From Actinomadura chibensis NBRC 106107 (GTDB lineage Bacteria; Actinomycetota; Actinomycetes; Streptosporangiales; Streptosporangiaceae): 42,473 nt of DNA. The stretch lies in contig NZ_BCQP01000083.1 in NCBI RefSeq assembly GCF_001552135.1, positions 1-42,473 of the forward strand, given 5' to 3'. The notes beneath the pieces were generated by a model. The model was not told where the DNA came from, did no database searches, and saw only the letters and a list, made by a program, of their open reading frames with translations. Both the position numbers and the translations under genes were made by a program. This document shows, in pieces, positions 25,723-36,457 of this stretch (its first letter is position 1; each line of letters opens with the position of its first letter).

Positions 25723-26990
25723 ACCTTGCTCGGCTCGGGAATCCGCGGCGTCTCCGAGCGCGTCCGTCCGATGGACATCGACATTCCCGCCGCGAACAGG
25801 CACAGCACCGCCGCGCCCCACCACGCGAGCGTGTAGGAGCCGAGCGATGTGCGCAGGACGCCCGCGACCGTGGCGGCCACGGCCGCGCCGAGTTGGTGCG
25901 CCGTGAACACCCACCCGAAGACGATGGTGCCTTCGGTCGGCCCGAACACCTCGCGGCACAACGCGATCGTCGGCGGGACGGTCGCGACCCAGTCCAGCCC
26001 GTAGAAGATGACGAACACGAGCATGCTCGGATGGGGCGAGTCGGCGAACAGCATCGGCAGGACGAGCAGCGACAGCCCGCGCAGGGCGTAGTACCAGCCG
26101 AGCAGCTTGCGGCTGTCGAGCCGGTCGGTGAACCAGCCGGACGCGATCGTCCCGACGATGTCGAACACGCCGACCAGGGCGAGCAGGCTCGCCGCCGTCG
26201 TCTCGGCCATGCCGTGGTCGTGCGCGGCGGGGATGAAATGGGTCCCGACCAGCCCGTTCGTCGAGGCCCCGCAGATGAAGAAGCCGCCCGCCAGCAGCCA
26301 GAACGCCTTCGTCCTGGACGCCTTCGACAACGCGCGCAGGGCCGTCCTGGCGGCGTCCCGGTTCCGGGGCGGATCGGGCTCCGCGACCGTCGCGCCGTAG
26401 GGGAGCAGCCCCACGTCCGACGGCCGCTCCCGCAGCACCAGCACGATCAGCGGGACCACCGCCAGTGCGGCCCCGCCCACGGTCAGCGACGCGGAGCGCC
26501 AGCCGAACTCGTCCACGAGCCACGCCAGCAGCGGCAGGAACACGAGCTGCCCGGCCGCGCCGCCCGCGGTGAGCACGCCGACGACGAGCCCGCGGTGCCG
26601 GACGAACCACCGTCCGGTGACGGTCGCGGCGAACACCATCGCCATCGACCCCGTGCCGAGCCCCACCAGCACGCCCCAGCACAGGACGAGCTGCCACGAC
26701 GCCGACATGAACACCGTCAGCCCGCTGCCCGCCGCGACCAGCACCAGCGCGACGGCGGTGACCCGCCGCACCCCGAACCGGTCCATGAGCGCGGCCGCGA
26801 ACGGCGCCGTCAGCCCGTACAGGACGAGGTTGACCGACACGGCCGCCGACGTCGTCGCCCGCGACCAGCCGAACTCGTCCTGCAACGGCACGATCAGCAC
26901 GCCGGGCGTGGCCCGGAACCCCGCCGCCCCCACCAGCGCCACGAACGCGACGGCCGCGACGAACCAGGCCCGATGAACTCGTTTGATCAC
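25719..26990 (-). CDS. MFS transporter, oxalate/formate or monocarboxylate-porter-like
   Basis: 423 residues with twelve hydrophobic segments split into six plus six by a cytoplasmic loop (about 195-225). The N-terminus (MIKRVHRAWFVAAVAFVALVG, then TPGVLIVPLQDEFGWSRATTS) resembles the oxalate:formate antiporter / monocarboxylate group, with the A-motif-like loop ALMDRFGVRRVTA. The substrate is unknown; organic acids are most plausible by family. The start is GTG 26990. A palindrome TGGCA-N4-TGCCA lies 38 bp upstream. The stop overlaps that of the convergent LysR gene in CTAG, with no terminator between them. Confidence 0.87.
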   Translation of the reverse strand: MIKRVHRAWFVAAVAFVALVGAAGFRATPGVLIVPLQDEFGWSRATTSAAVSVNLVLYGLTAPFAAALMDRFGVRRVTAVALVLVAAGSGLTVFMSASWQLVLCWGVLVGLGTGSMAMVFAATVTGRWFVRHRGLVVGVLTAGGAAGQLVFLPLLAWLVDEFGWRSASLTVGGAALAVVPLIVLVLRERPSDVGLLPYGATVAEPDPPRNRDAARTALRALSKASRTKAFWLLAGGFFICGASTNGLVGTHFIPAAHDHGMAETTAASLLALVGVFDIVGTIASGWFTDRLDSRKLLGWYYALRGLSLLVLPMLFADSPHPSMLVFVIFYGLDWVATVPPTIALCREVFGPTEGTIVFGWVFTAHQLGAAVAATVAGVLRTSLGSYTLAWWGAAVLCLFAAGMSMSIGRTRSETPRIPEPSKV

Positions 26991-27027
26991 CCGGCCACTC
27001 TGCGTCCTCCCCGCCCCCTAGGAAAAG

Positions 27028-27041
27028 TGGCAAGAATGCCA
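27028..27041. promoter_or_regulatory. Palindrome upstream of the MFS gene, possible operator
   Basis: TGGCA-AGAA-TGCCA, a perfect palindrome in an AT-richer stretch between the arginase-like gene and the MFS start. It fits a dimeric regulator site; the factor is unknown. Confidence 0.45.
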
Positions 27042-27074
27042 TTCACCACAAACATCCGGCCATCCCTTCAGGGG

Positions 27075-27818
27075 TCATGGGGTGAGGAGGGCTTTCAGGA
27101 GGGCGGCGCGGCGGGGGTCGTCGGTCTCGGGCGGGTGCCAGGTGCAGGCCACGTCGAGGGCGGCCACGCGGCCGGTGGCGAGGACGCGGCGGGCGGAGGC
27201 GACCACGGCGTCCGTCGACGGGCCGCCGCCCACCGGGAACTTGATGCCGGGGAGTTCGGCCTCGTCGATGACGTCGAGGTCGATGTGCAGGAGGAGCGGG
27301 CCGTCCGGGAGGACGATGTCGCCCACCGGGCAGCGGCGGACCTTCGCGGTGGCCAGGTACTCCGCCTCGGCGGGGTCGAGGTCGCGGGCGTCGACCAGGA
27401 CGGCGCGCTCCTCGGGCAGCGGGCGGAACCCCAGCCGGTCGGCGAGCAGCTCCGGGTGGTCGCCGAGGATCTGGCGCAGCGACATCCCGCCGATGTAGCC
27501 GGACGTCGAGCTCTCCAGCGAGTGGATGTCGCCGTGCGCGTCGTACCAGACGACGGACGGGTCCACCCCGGCCTTCTGCAGCCCGGCGAGGACGGCCTGG
27601 GCGGTCATGCAGTCGCCCGACACGACCGTGGGCCGCGTCCCGCCGCCGACCTGGGCGGCGACCTCGGCGGACACCGGTCCGTAGAGGGCGGCGAGACGCG
27701 TCCAGACGTCGCCGTCCGGCAGCGGACGGGTCACCTGGACGACGTCGGCGCCGGGCAGCGGGAACGTCGCGTCGGGGAGGCGTTCGTCGTGGTGGTAGGG
27801 GACCAGGGTGATCGTCAT
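27075..27818 (-). CDS. Arginase/agmatinase-fold protein with altered first metal motif
   Basis: 247 residues. Ureohydrolase motifs: VVWYDAHGDIHS (DAHxD) and LLHIDLDVID (DxD) are intact, but the first motif, normally GGDHS, reads VVSGDCM, so the first Mn-ligand His is Cys. The C-terminal region ALDVACTWHPPETDDP is shortened compared with ~300-residue arginases. It may be a hydrolase of another amidine compound with a single metal, or have lost activity. It stands between the MFS gene and the type-B sdh operon, all on the minus strand and 22 bp from sdhB. ATG 27818 gives the typical N-terminal strand (TITLVPYHHDERLP). Confidence 0.8.
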   Translation of the reverse strand: MTITLVPYHHDERLPDATFPLPGADVVQVTRPLPDGDVWTRLAALYGPVSAEVAAQVGGGTRPTVVSGDCMTAQAVLAGLQKAGVDPSVVWYDAHGDIHSLESSTSGYIGGMSLRQILGDHPELLADRLGFRPLPEERAVLVDARDLDPAEAEYLATAKVRRCPVGDIVLPDGPLLLHIDLDVIDEAELPGIKFPVGGGPSTDAVVASARRVLATGRVAALDVACTWHPPETDDPRRAALLKALLTP

Positions 27819-27840
27819 GCGATCACAGTAGAAGATCGCG

Positions 27841-28592
27841 TCAGCGCTTCCTCCCGCCCGCCGTGGCCTTCAGGTAGTCGTGGTTGAGGCGGCCGATGAC
27901 GTCCAGCGGGATGCCCTTCGGGCAGGCGGCGGTGCACTCGCCGGTGTTGGTGCAGCCGCCGAAGCCCTCCGCGTCGTGGGTGTCCAGCATGGACACGACG
28001 CGGTCCCAGCGCTCCGGCTGCCCCTGCGGCATCAGCCCGAGGTGGGTGACCTTCGCGCCGAGGAACAGGGCGGCCGAGCCGTTCGGGCAGGCCGCGACGC
28101 ACGCGCCGCAGCCGATGCACTCGGCGGCCTCGAACGCCTGGTCGGCGTCCGGCTTCGGGACGGGCGTCGAGTGCGCCTCCGGCGCGGTGCCGGTCGGGGC
28201 GGTGATGTAGCCGCCCGCCTGGATGATCCGGTCGAACGCGGACCGGTCGACGACCAGGTCCTTCACCACCGGGAACGCGGCGGCGCGCCACGGCTCGACG
28301 TCGATGACCTCGCCGTCCTTGAACTTGCGCATGTGGAGCTGGCAGGTCGTGGTGGCGCGCTCCGGGCCGTGCGGGGTGCCGTTGATGACGAGGGAGCACA
28401 TGCCGCAGATGCCCTCGCGGCAGTCGTGGTCGAACGCCACCGGGTCCTCGCCGGACGCGATGAGCTTCTCGTTGAGGACGTCCAGCATCTCCAGGAACGA
28501 CGCGTCGGGGGAGATGTCGTCGAGCTCGTACTCGACCATCGCGCCCTTGTCCTCGGGACGGCGCTGGCGCCAGACGCGCAGTGTGAGCTTCA

Positions 28593-28593
<1 letters not shown>
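27841..28593 (-). CDS. sdhB: Succinate dehydrogenase/fumarate reductase iron-sulfur subunit (type B operon)
   Basis: 250 residues. 2Fe-2S ligands: HDCREGICGMC plus the later Cys of ATTTCQLH; 4Fe-4S: CIGCGACVAACPNG; 3Fe-4S: CTNTGECTAACPKGI. The ligand motifs and the surrounding sequence differ from the other sdhB in this window, so this is a separate enzyme, not a recent copy. The ATG at 28593 shares one base with the sdhA stop (TAATG). Confidence 0.94.
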
Positions 28594-30530
<1,937 letters not shown>

Positions 30531-30532
30531 GA

Positions 30533-31240
30533 TCAGCTCACCCACCCGAACGTGATGGACAGGGGGACGGACACGAAGCCCAGCGTCACCAGCGCGGCGA
30601 CCGTCCCCGCGAGGCCGCGCAGCGCCCGCTCGCGCCGCGGCGTGCGCAGGCCGAGCGTCTGGAACGCGCTCCAGATGCCGTGGTTGAGGTGCAGGCCGAC
30701 GAGCACGATCGCGGCGACGTACCAGACCGTGATGTACCAGCGGGACGGGTCGAAGTCGGCGACCATGCGCTCGTAGGGGGTGGCGTCGGCGCCCTTGGGG
30801 TTGACGACGAAGAACGTGAGGTCCAGCAGGTGCCAGACGACGTAGACGGCGATGATGACGCCGCCGTAGCGCATCGTGCGGGCGGCGTAGCCCTGCGCGT
30901 GCGACTTCTTCCTCGCCTGGTACTTCACCGGCCGCGCCGCGGAGGCGCGGCGCGCGAGCGACACCGCCGACCACATGTGCAGGACGACCGACACGCCCAG
31001 CACCACCTCGATGAGCGTCAGCACCGTCCGGCGCGGCACCGCGGGCTCGCCCATCGTGCGCAGCCACTCCGCGTAGTGGTTGAAGTCCTCCGCGCCCAGG
31101 AAGATCTTCAGGTTCCCCACCATGTGCGCGACGAGGTACAGCACGAGGACGCCGCCGGTCACGGCCATGACGGCCTTCTTGCCGACGGTCGTCCGATAGA
31201 TCGCAGGTATCGCTACAGCCACGACCCGCACGTTAGGCAC
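30533..31240 (-). CDS. sdhC: Succinate dehydrogenase cytochrome b subunit (type B, diheme)
   Basis: 235 residues with five transmembrane helices and His residues where type-B cytochromes ligate two hemes b: VLYLVAHMVGN, SVVLHMWSAV, VVWHLLDLTF, LVGLHLNHGIWSAFQTLG. The N-terminus IYRTTVGKKAVMAVTG is highly typical of actinobacterial type-B SdhC. The start is GTG 31240; no clear ribosome-binding site is visible, and GTG 31231 is an alternative. Diheme type-B enzymes can run succinate oxidation with menaquinone, or fumarate reduction, coupled to the membrane potential. A DosR-like box lies about 70 bp upstream. Confidence 0.93.
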   Translation of the reverse strand: MPNVRVVAVAIPAIYRTTVGKKAVMAVTGGVLVLYLVAHMVGNLKIFLGAEDFNHYAEWLRTMGEPAVPRRTVLTLIEVVLGVSVVLHMWSAVSLARRASAARPVKYQARKKSHAQGYAARTMRYGGVIIAVYVVWHLLDLTFFVVNPKGADATPYERMVADFDPSRWYITVWYVAAIVLVGLHLNHGIWSAFQTLGLRTPRRERALRGLAGTVAALVTLGFVSVPLSITFGWVS

Positions 31241-31307
31241 GGACGGTTCGATACTTCCAAGTCATCAGGACACTCGTTTCCATAGCCGCGAACTATGAAC
31301 GCAAGTA

Positions 31308-31327
31308 GAAGGGACTTTGGTCCCGAA
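31308..31327. promoter_or_regulatory. DosR/DevR-like box upstream of the type-B sdh operon
   Basis: GGGACTTTGGTCCC (31311-31324) matches the GGGACTWWAGTCCC core of the DosR/DevR (OsdR) hypoxia box with one difference, and on the minus strand it is preceded by TTC as in the 20-bp consensus. It lies 71-84 bases upstream of the sdhC start and about 100 bases from the end of the convergently oriented upstream gene's stop codon. Confidence 0.65.
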
Positions 31328-31419
31328 TCGGACTTCCCGCAGGTGAGAGACCTCACAAGCGGTCATGGAACTCCTGTTGAGCGTGACGCAGGAGACATTG
31401 ACGGCGCCGCGCGGCGGTG

Positions 31420-32646
31420 TCAGCGGGGGGTGGGGGCGTCCGGCTCGTGGGAGAGGAGGAGGACGGCGAGGTCGTCGGCGAGGACGTCGCCGTTGAGCCG
31501 CTCCACCTCGGTGACCAGCTCGTCGATGAGGCCGCGGCCGGTGGCGCCGGAGGCGCGGGCGGTGCGGGCCAGCGCGACGAGGCCGTCCGTGCCGAGGCGG
31601 TCGGAGCTCTGGCCGACGCGTCCCTCGATCAGCCCGTCGGTGTAGAGCATCAGGCCCCAGGACGCGCCGAGGTCGATCTCGGTGGTCGGCCACTCCGCGC
31701 CGGGCACGAGGCCGAGCGCGGGGCCGTGCGCGTACTCGGGCAGCGCGGTGACCTCGGAGCCGCCCGGGCCGTCGCGGAACAGCAGCGGGGCCGGGTGCCC
31801 GGCGAGGTGCATCCGCGCGGTCCGCCGGGACGGCGCGATCGTGATCATGCAGAGCGTGGTGAAGATCTCCTCGCTGCGCCGCTCGTGCCCGAGGACGGTG
31901 TCGAGCGTGCCGAGGAGCTGGTCGCCGGTGTGCCCGGCGAGGACGAGCGTCCGCCACGCCATCCGGAGCTGGACGCCGAGCGCCGCCTCGTCCGGGCCGT
32001 GCCCGGCCACGTCCCCGATCATCAGGTGGACGGCGCCGCCCTCGGTCTGCACGGTGTCGTAGAAGTCGCCGCCGAGCAGCGCGCGCCGCCGGCCGGGCCG
32101 GTAGCGGGTGTGGTGGCGCAGCGCGGGGTCGTCGATCAGCGGGACGGGCAGCAGGCCGCGCTCCAGCCGGGCGTTCTCGCGGCCGAGGATGCGGGCCTCC
32201 ACGAGTCGGCGCTCGGTGTCCTCCGAGCGCTTGCGCTCGATCGCGTAGCGGACGGCGCGGGCCAGCAGCGGCGCGTCGACCTCCTGCTTGACCAGGTAGT
32301 CCTCGGCGCCGGCGGCGACCGCGCGGACGCCGAGGTGGGCGTCGTCCAGACCGGTCAGGACGACCACGGCGGCGGCGCCGGACATCGCGAGCACCTCGCG
32401 CAGCCCGTCCAGCCGGTCGATGCCGGGGGTGGACAGGTCGACGATGATGCACTGGACCCGCCGGGTCAGCGCGCGGCGCGCCGCGGCGAGGTCGGCGGCC
32501 ACGGTGATCGCCGCGTCCATCCCGCTCTCGGCGAGCATCTTCTCGACCATGCGGACGTCGGCGGGGTCGTCGTCGATGAGGAGCAGGTCGACCCTGTCCT
32601 CGGTGCCCGGTGCGAAGGGGCGCGTCTGATGGCTGATGGTGCTCAC
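31420..32646 (-). CDS. Response regulator fused to PP2C-family (SpoIIE/RsbU-like) phosphatase
   Basis: 408 residues from GTG 32646, preceded by GGAAG. Receiver domain (about 18-140): LLLIDDDP (Asp25-27), phosphoacceptor Asp70 in CIIVDLSTPG, VVLTGLDD, Lys in EDYLVKQ. A coiled linker (IERKRSEDTERRLVEARILG) joins to a SpoIIE/PP2C domain (about 170-405) with the metal-binding motifs GGDFYDTV, GDVAGHGPDEAA, LMLYTDGLIEGR and DDLAVLLL. Such fusions dephosphorylate anti-sigma-factor antagonists under control of an unknown histidine kinase; no partner kinase or anti-sigma gene is next to it. It lies upstream of the type-B sdh operon on the same strand, separated by about 180 bp. Confidence 0.92.
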   Translation of the reverse strand: MSTISHQTRPFAPGTEDRVDLLLIDDDPADVRMVEKMLAESGMDAAITVAADLAAARRALTRRVQCIIVDLSTPGIDRLDGLREVLAMSGAAAVVVLTGLDDAHLGVRAVAAGAEDYLVKQEVDAPLLARAVRYAIERKRSEDTERRLVEARILGRENARLERGLLPVPLIDDPALRHHTRYRPGRRRALLGGDFYDTVQTEGGAVHLMIGDVAGHGPDEAALGVQLRMAWRTLVLAGHTGDQLLGTLDTVLGHERRSEEIFTTLCMITIAPSRRTARMHLAGHPAPLLFRDGPGGSEVTALPEYAHGPALGLVPGAEWPTTEIDLGASWGLMLYTDGLIEGRVGQSSDRLGTDGLVALARTARASGATGRGLIDELVTEVERLNGDVLADDLAVLLLSHEPDAPTPR

Positions 32647-32959
32647 AAGGCTTCCGCGAAGTCGGGCTGTCGACGGCACTGGCAACGGCCGGGCGTCCCG
32701 CGCTTATTCCCGCGGCTGGTACTGCGGCCGCGGGGGAGCGGTACAGGCCGCGCCGGGGGAGCGGCGTTGGCCTGGCCGCCGGGGTCCCGGCTCAAGGAGC
32801 GGATGATCACCGCTCCGTCGGTTCGAGCCTAGCGTGTCCCGGCGGCCGGACGCACCCCTGGAACGCGTCCGCGGGCCGGTTTCCGGACGGGCCGGAACGC
32901 ATCCGCGCAGGCGAAAAACCAGTCGAACTCCGGACGTTCGGCTGCATAACCTTCGTCGA
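32647..32959. promoter_or_regulatory. Divergent spacer with inverted repeat GGAGCGG-N7-CCGCTCC
   Basis: 313 bp with no gene. A perfect 7-bp inverted repeat is at 32796-32802/32810-32816. On the minus strand TAGGCT near 32829 could be a -10 for the response-regulator gene, with a leader of about 170 bases. On the plus strand TAACCT (32947-32952) is the leaderless -10 of the ABC operon. The rest is GC-rich and uninformative. Confidence 0.45.
32947..32952 (+). promoter_or_regulatory. Leaderless -10 of the ABC exporter operon
   Basis: TAACCT followed by seven bases and then GTG 32960, the same -10/start geometry as at lysR. TCGAAC 18 bases upstream is a weak -35. Confidence 0.55.
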
Positions 32960-34717
32960 GTGAAGTCGTTGCCGGAGAAAGATCCTGGCAGTCCCGGCCA
33001 CGCCGTCCGAGGGGGGAGCACCCCCCGCTCCGCCCACCGCGGATCCCCCGCCCGATACCTGCTGTGGCTGCTGCGCGTCCAATGGCGCAGCTGCGCCGCC
33101 GGAGCGGCGCTCGGCGTGGTCTGGATGCTCAGCCAGGCGCTCATGCCCGCCGCGCTCGGCCGCGCCATCGGCGACGGCGTCGCGGCGCGGGACGAGCGCG
33201 CCCTGCTCGGATGGGCGGGCGCGCTGCTCGCCCTCGGCGTCGCGCAGGCGGTGAGCGGGGCCTTCCGGCACCGGCTCGCCGTGTACAACTTCCTGGCCGC
33301 CGCGTACCGGACGATCCAGGTCGTCACCCGCCAGTCGACCCGGCTCGGCGGGACGCTGCCGAAGCGGCTGAGCGCGGGCGAGGTGGTCAGCATCGGGCTG
33401 TCGGACGTCGGGCACGTCGGCGACGCCCTCGACATCGTCTCGCGCGGGACGGGCGCCGTCGTCGCGATCGTCGCGGTGGCGGGCATCCTGCTGTCGACGT
33501 CGCCGCCGCTCGGGCTGATCGTGCTGGTGGGCGTCCCGGTGATCCTGGCGGTCGCGGCGCCGCTGCTGCGCCCGTACCGCGACCGCGAGCTGGAGCACCG
33601 CGAGCTGGTCGGCGAGCTGACCACGCACGCCACCGACGTCGTCGCGGGCCTGCGGGTGCTGCGCGGCATCGGCGGCGAGGCGCTGTTCTCCGGCCGGTAC
33701 CGGGCCGAGTCGCAGCGGGTGCGCGCGGCCGGGGTGGCGGCGGCGCGGGCCGAGACGCGGATGAACGCCGCCGAGGTGCTGCTGCCCGGCCTGCTGATCG
33801 CGCTCGTCACCTGGGTCGGCGCCCGGTTCGCCGCGCGGGGGACGATCGGCGTCGGCGAGCTGGTCTCGTTCTACGGGTACGCGGTGTTCCTGATCGTCCC
33901 GCTGAAGACGCTCGGCGAGGCCGCCGGGAAGATCACCAAGGGCCTGGTGGCGGCGGGCCGGGTGACGACGCTGCTGTCGCTCGACCCCGAGCTGCCGGAC
34001 GCCGGGACCGTCCGTCCGGCGGCGGACGCCGAGCTGGTCGACATCGCGTCCGGGCTGGTCGTGCGGCCGGGCCGGGTCACCGCGGTGGCCGCGGCCGACC
34101 CCCGGGACGCGCAGGCCGTCGCCGACCGGCTCGGCCGGTACGCGCCCGGCGAGGTCGACTTCGGCGGCGTCCCGCTGCACGAGGTCGCGGACGTCCGGGC
34201 GCGCGTCCTGGTCGCGGTGAACGAGGACCGGCTGTTCTCCGGGCCGCTGCGCGAGTGCCTCGCGCCGGACGGCGACGAGGCGGCGCTGCGGGCGGCCGTC
34301 CGCGCCGCGTGCGCCGAGGACGTCGTCGCCTCCGTCGGGCTGGACGCGCACGTCGCCGAGGCGGGCCGCGAGTTCTCCGGCGGGCAGCAGCAGCGGCTCC
34401 GCCTGGCGCGGGCGCTCGTCGCCGACCCGGACGTCCTGGTCCTGGTCGAGCCGACCAGCGCGGTGGACGCGCACACCGAGGCGCGCATCGCCGAAAGGCT
34501 CGGCCCGGCGCGCGCGGGACGCACCACCGTGGTCTGCACGACGAGCCCGCTCGTCCTGGACCGTGCCGACCACGTCGTGTTCCTCCGCGACGGCAAGGTC
34601 GTCGCGGAGGGGACGCACCGCGACCTGCTGGCGAGCGAACCCCGCTACGAGGCCACGGTCACCCGGGGCGAGACCACCACGACCCAGAAGACGAGTACGG
34701 AGAGGGCGGGGACGTGA
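32960..34717 (+). CDS. ABC exporter half-transporter with degenerate ATP-binding motifs
   Basis: 585 residues. A six-helix exporter membrane domain (about 30-320) is followed by an NBD (about 345-575). Walker A is gone: where GxxGxGKST should be, the sequence reads VTAVAAADPRDAQAV. The Walker B Asp is Val496 (VLVLVEPTSAVD, Glu497 kept), and the H-loop His is missing (VVCTTSPLVLD). The signature FSGGQ (472-476) and following QQRLRLARAL are perfect. It can therefore offer a signature but not bind ATP itself. The partner gene overlaps as GTGA (34714-34717). The start is GTG 32960 with a leaderless promoter; longer frames upstream have no support. The substrate is unknown. Confidence 0.88.
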   Translation: MKSLPEKDPGSPGHAVRGGSTPRSAHRGSPARYLLWLLRVQWRSCAAGAALGVVWMLSQALMPAALGRAIGDGVAARDERALLGWAGALLALGVAQAVSGAFRHRLAVYNFLAAAYRTIQVVTRQSTRLGGTLPKRLSAGEVVSIGLSDVGHVGDALDIVSRGTGAVVAIVAVAGILLSTSPPLGLIVLVGVPVILAVAAPLLRPYRDRELEHRELVGELTTHATDVVAGLRVLRGIGGEALFSGRYRAESQRVRAAGVAAARAETRMNAAEVLLPGLLIALVTWVGARFAARGTIGVGELVSFYGYAVFLIVPLKTLGEAAGKITKGLVAAGRVTTLLSLDPELPDAGTVRPAADAELVDIASGLVVRPGRVTAVAAADPRDAQAVADRLGRYAPGEVDFGGVPLHEVADVRARVLVAVNEDRLFSGPLRECLAPDGDEAALRAAVRAACAEDVVASVGLDAHVAEAGREFSGGQQQRLRLARALVADPDVLVLVEPTSAVDAHTEARIAERLGPARAGRTTVVCTTSPLVLDRADHVVFLRDGKVVAEGTHRDLLASEPRYEATVTRGETTTTQKTSTERAGT

Positions 34718-36435
34718 GCGCCGAGACGCTGCCGGTCGCGAGTCCGGCGCAGGTCCGCGCGTACGCGCGGCGGCTCGTCGTGCGGCATCCGCGGCACCTC
34801 GCCGCGGTGCTCGGCCTGCACGCGCTCGCCGCCGTGACGGGCCTCGTCACGCCGCGGCTGCTCGGCGCGCTCGTCGAGGACGTCCGGGACGGCCGCGCCG
34901 CCATCGACACGACCGGCCTCGCGATCGCCGCGTTCGTGATCGTCCAGGGCGTGCTGACCCGGTACGCCTACCTGGAGTCCGCGCGGCTCGGCGAGCGGGT
35001 GCTCGCCGAGCTGCGGGAGGAGTTCGTCGACCGCGTCCTCGCGCTGCCGCTGTCGCGGGTCGAGCGGGCGGGCACCGGCGACCTCGTCACCCGCGCGTCC
35101 CGGGACGTGGACACGCTGAGCACGTCCGTCCGGTACGCCATGCCGGAGACGCTGGTCGCGCTGGTCGTGAGCGGCTTCACGGTCGGGGCGCTGCTGCTGA
35201 ACGGCCCGCTGGTGGCGCTGCCCGCGCTGGTCGCCGTCCCGCTGCTGTGGGGGGTGATGCGCTGGTACCTGCCCCGCGCGCACGGCGGCTACCTGCGCGA
35301 GAACGCCTCCTGGTCGCGGATCGCGGACGGGCTGACCGAGACCGTCCAGGGCGCGCGGACGGTCGAGGCGCTCGGCCTCGCCGACCGCCGCCACGCCCGC
35401 GGCGACGCCGACATCGCGGACTCCTACAAGGTCGAGCGGTACACGCTGCGCCTGCGCACGGTGCTGTTCCCCGTCGCGGAGATATCGTTCGTGCTGCCCG
35501 TCGTGACGACGCTGGTCGTCGGCGGCTACCTCTACATGCACGACATGGCGACGCTGGCCCAGGTGACGGCCGCGACCCTGTACGCCCAGCAGCTGATCGA
35601 GCCGGTGGACACGGTGCTGTCCTGGCTGGACGAACTGCAACTCGGCGGCGCCTCCCTCGCCCGCCTGCTCGGAGTGGGGGAGGTCCCGCCCGACCGGGCG
35701 GCCAACGGGGGGCGGAAGGCGTCGGGGGAGCGGTTGACGGCGCGGGACGTGCGGTACGCCTACCGGCCGGGGCAGGACGTCCTGCACGGCGTCGACCTCG
35801 ACCTGAGACCCGGCGAGCGGCTCGCGATGGTCGGGCCGAGCGGGGCGGGCAAGTCCACGCTCGGCCGCCTCCTCGCCGGGGTCGACGGCCCGCGCTCGGG
35901 CGCCGTCACCGTCGGCGGCGTGCCGCTGGTCGAGCTGCCCCTGGACGACCTGCGCGGCCATGTCGCGCTCGTCACCCAGGAGCACCACGTGTTCCGCGGC
36001 ACGCTCCGCGAGAACCTCGTGATGGCGCGGCCGGGCGCGTCCGACGCGGAGGTCGAGCGGGTCCTCGCGGCGGTCGACTGGGACGGCCCCGGCCTCGACG
36101 CCGCCGTCGGGTCCGGCGGCGAGACGCTGTCGCCCGCGCAGGCGCAGCAGCTCGCGCTGGCGCGGCTCGTCCTCGCCGACCCGCACACGCTCGTCCTGGA
36201 CGAGGCGACGTCCCTGCTCGACCCGCGCGCCGCGCGCCGGCTAGAGCGCTCGCTCGCCGCCGTCCTGGACGGCCGGACCGTCGTCGCGATCGCGCACCGG
36301 CTGCACACCGCGCACGACGCCGACCGCGTCGCCGTGGTCGAGGACGGCCGGATCACCGAGCTCGGCACCCACGACGAGCTGATCGCCGCGGACGGCTCCT
36401 ACGCCGCGCTCTGGCGCTCCTGGCACGGCGCCTGA
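34714..36435 (+). CDS. ABC exporter half-transporter, ATP-binding partner with degenerate signature
   Basis: 573 residues. Membrane domain about 20-320, NBD about 340-573. Walker A GPSGAGKST (374-382), Walker B LVLDEATS (Asp496, Glu497) and H-loop VVAIAHRL are intact, but the signature is LSPAQ (472-476) instead of LSGGQ. It complements the previous gene exactly: its Walker motifs pair with the partner's good signature (working site), and its bad signature pairs with the partner's missing Walker A (dead site). The GTG start overlaps the partner's stop. It is a type IV (B-family) exporter heterodimer; cargo could be a lipid, peptide or drug. Confidence 0.9.
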   Translation: MSAETLPVASPAQVRAYARRLVVRHPRHLAAVLGLHALAAVTGLVTPRLLGALVEDVRDGRAAIDTTGLAIAAFVIVQGVLTRYAYLESARLGERVLAELREEFVDRVLALPLSRVERAGTGDLVTRASRDVDTLSTSVRYAMPETLVALVVSGFTVGALLLNGPLVALPALVAVPLLWGVMRWYLPRAHGGYLRENASWSRIADGLTETVQGARTVEALGLADRRHARGDADIADSYKVERYTLRLRTVLFPVAEISFVLPVVTTLVVGGYLYMHDMATLAQVTAATLYAQQLIEPVDTVLSWLDELQLGGASLARLLGVGEVPPDRAANGGRKASGERLTARDVRYAYRPGQDVLHGVDLDLRPGERLAMVGPSGAGKSTLGRLLAGVDGPRSGAVTVGGVPLVELPLDDLRGHVALVTQEHHVFRGTLRENLVMARPGASDAEVERVLAAVDWDGPGLDAAVGSGGETLSPAQAQQLALARLVLADPHTLVLDEATSLLDPRAARRLERSLAAVLDGRTVVAIAHRLHTAHDADRVAVVEDGRITELGTHDELIAADGSYAALWRSWHGA

Positions 36436-36457
36436 GCGCGGCGGCCCCCCGCCCCGC

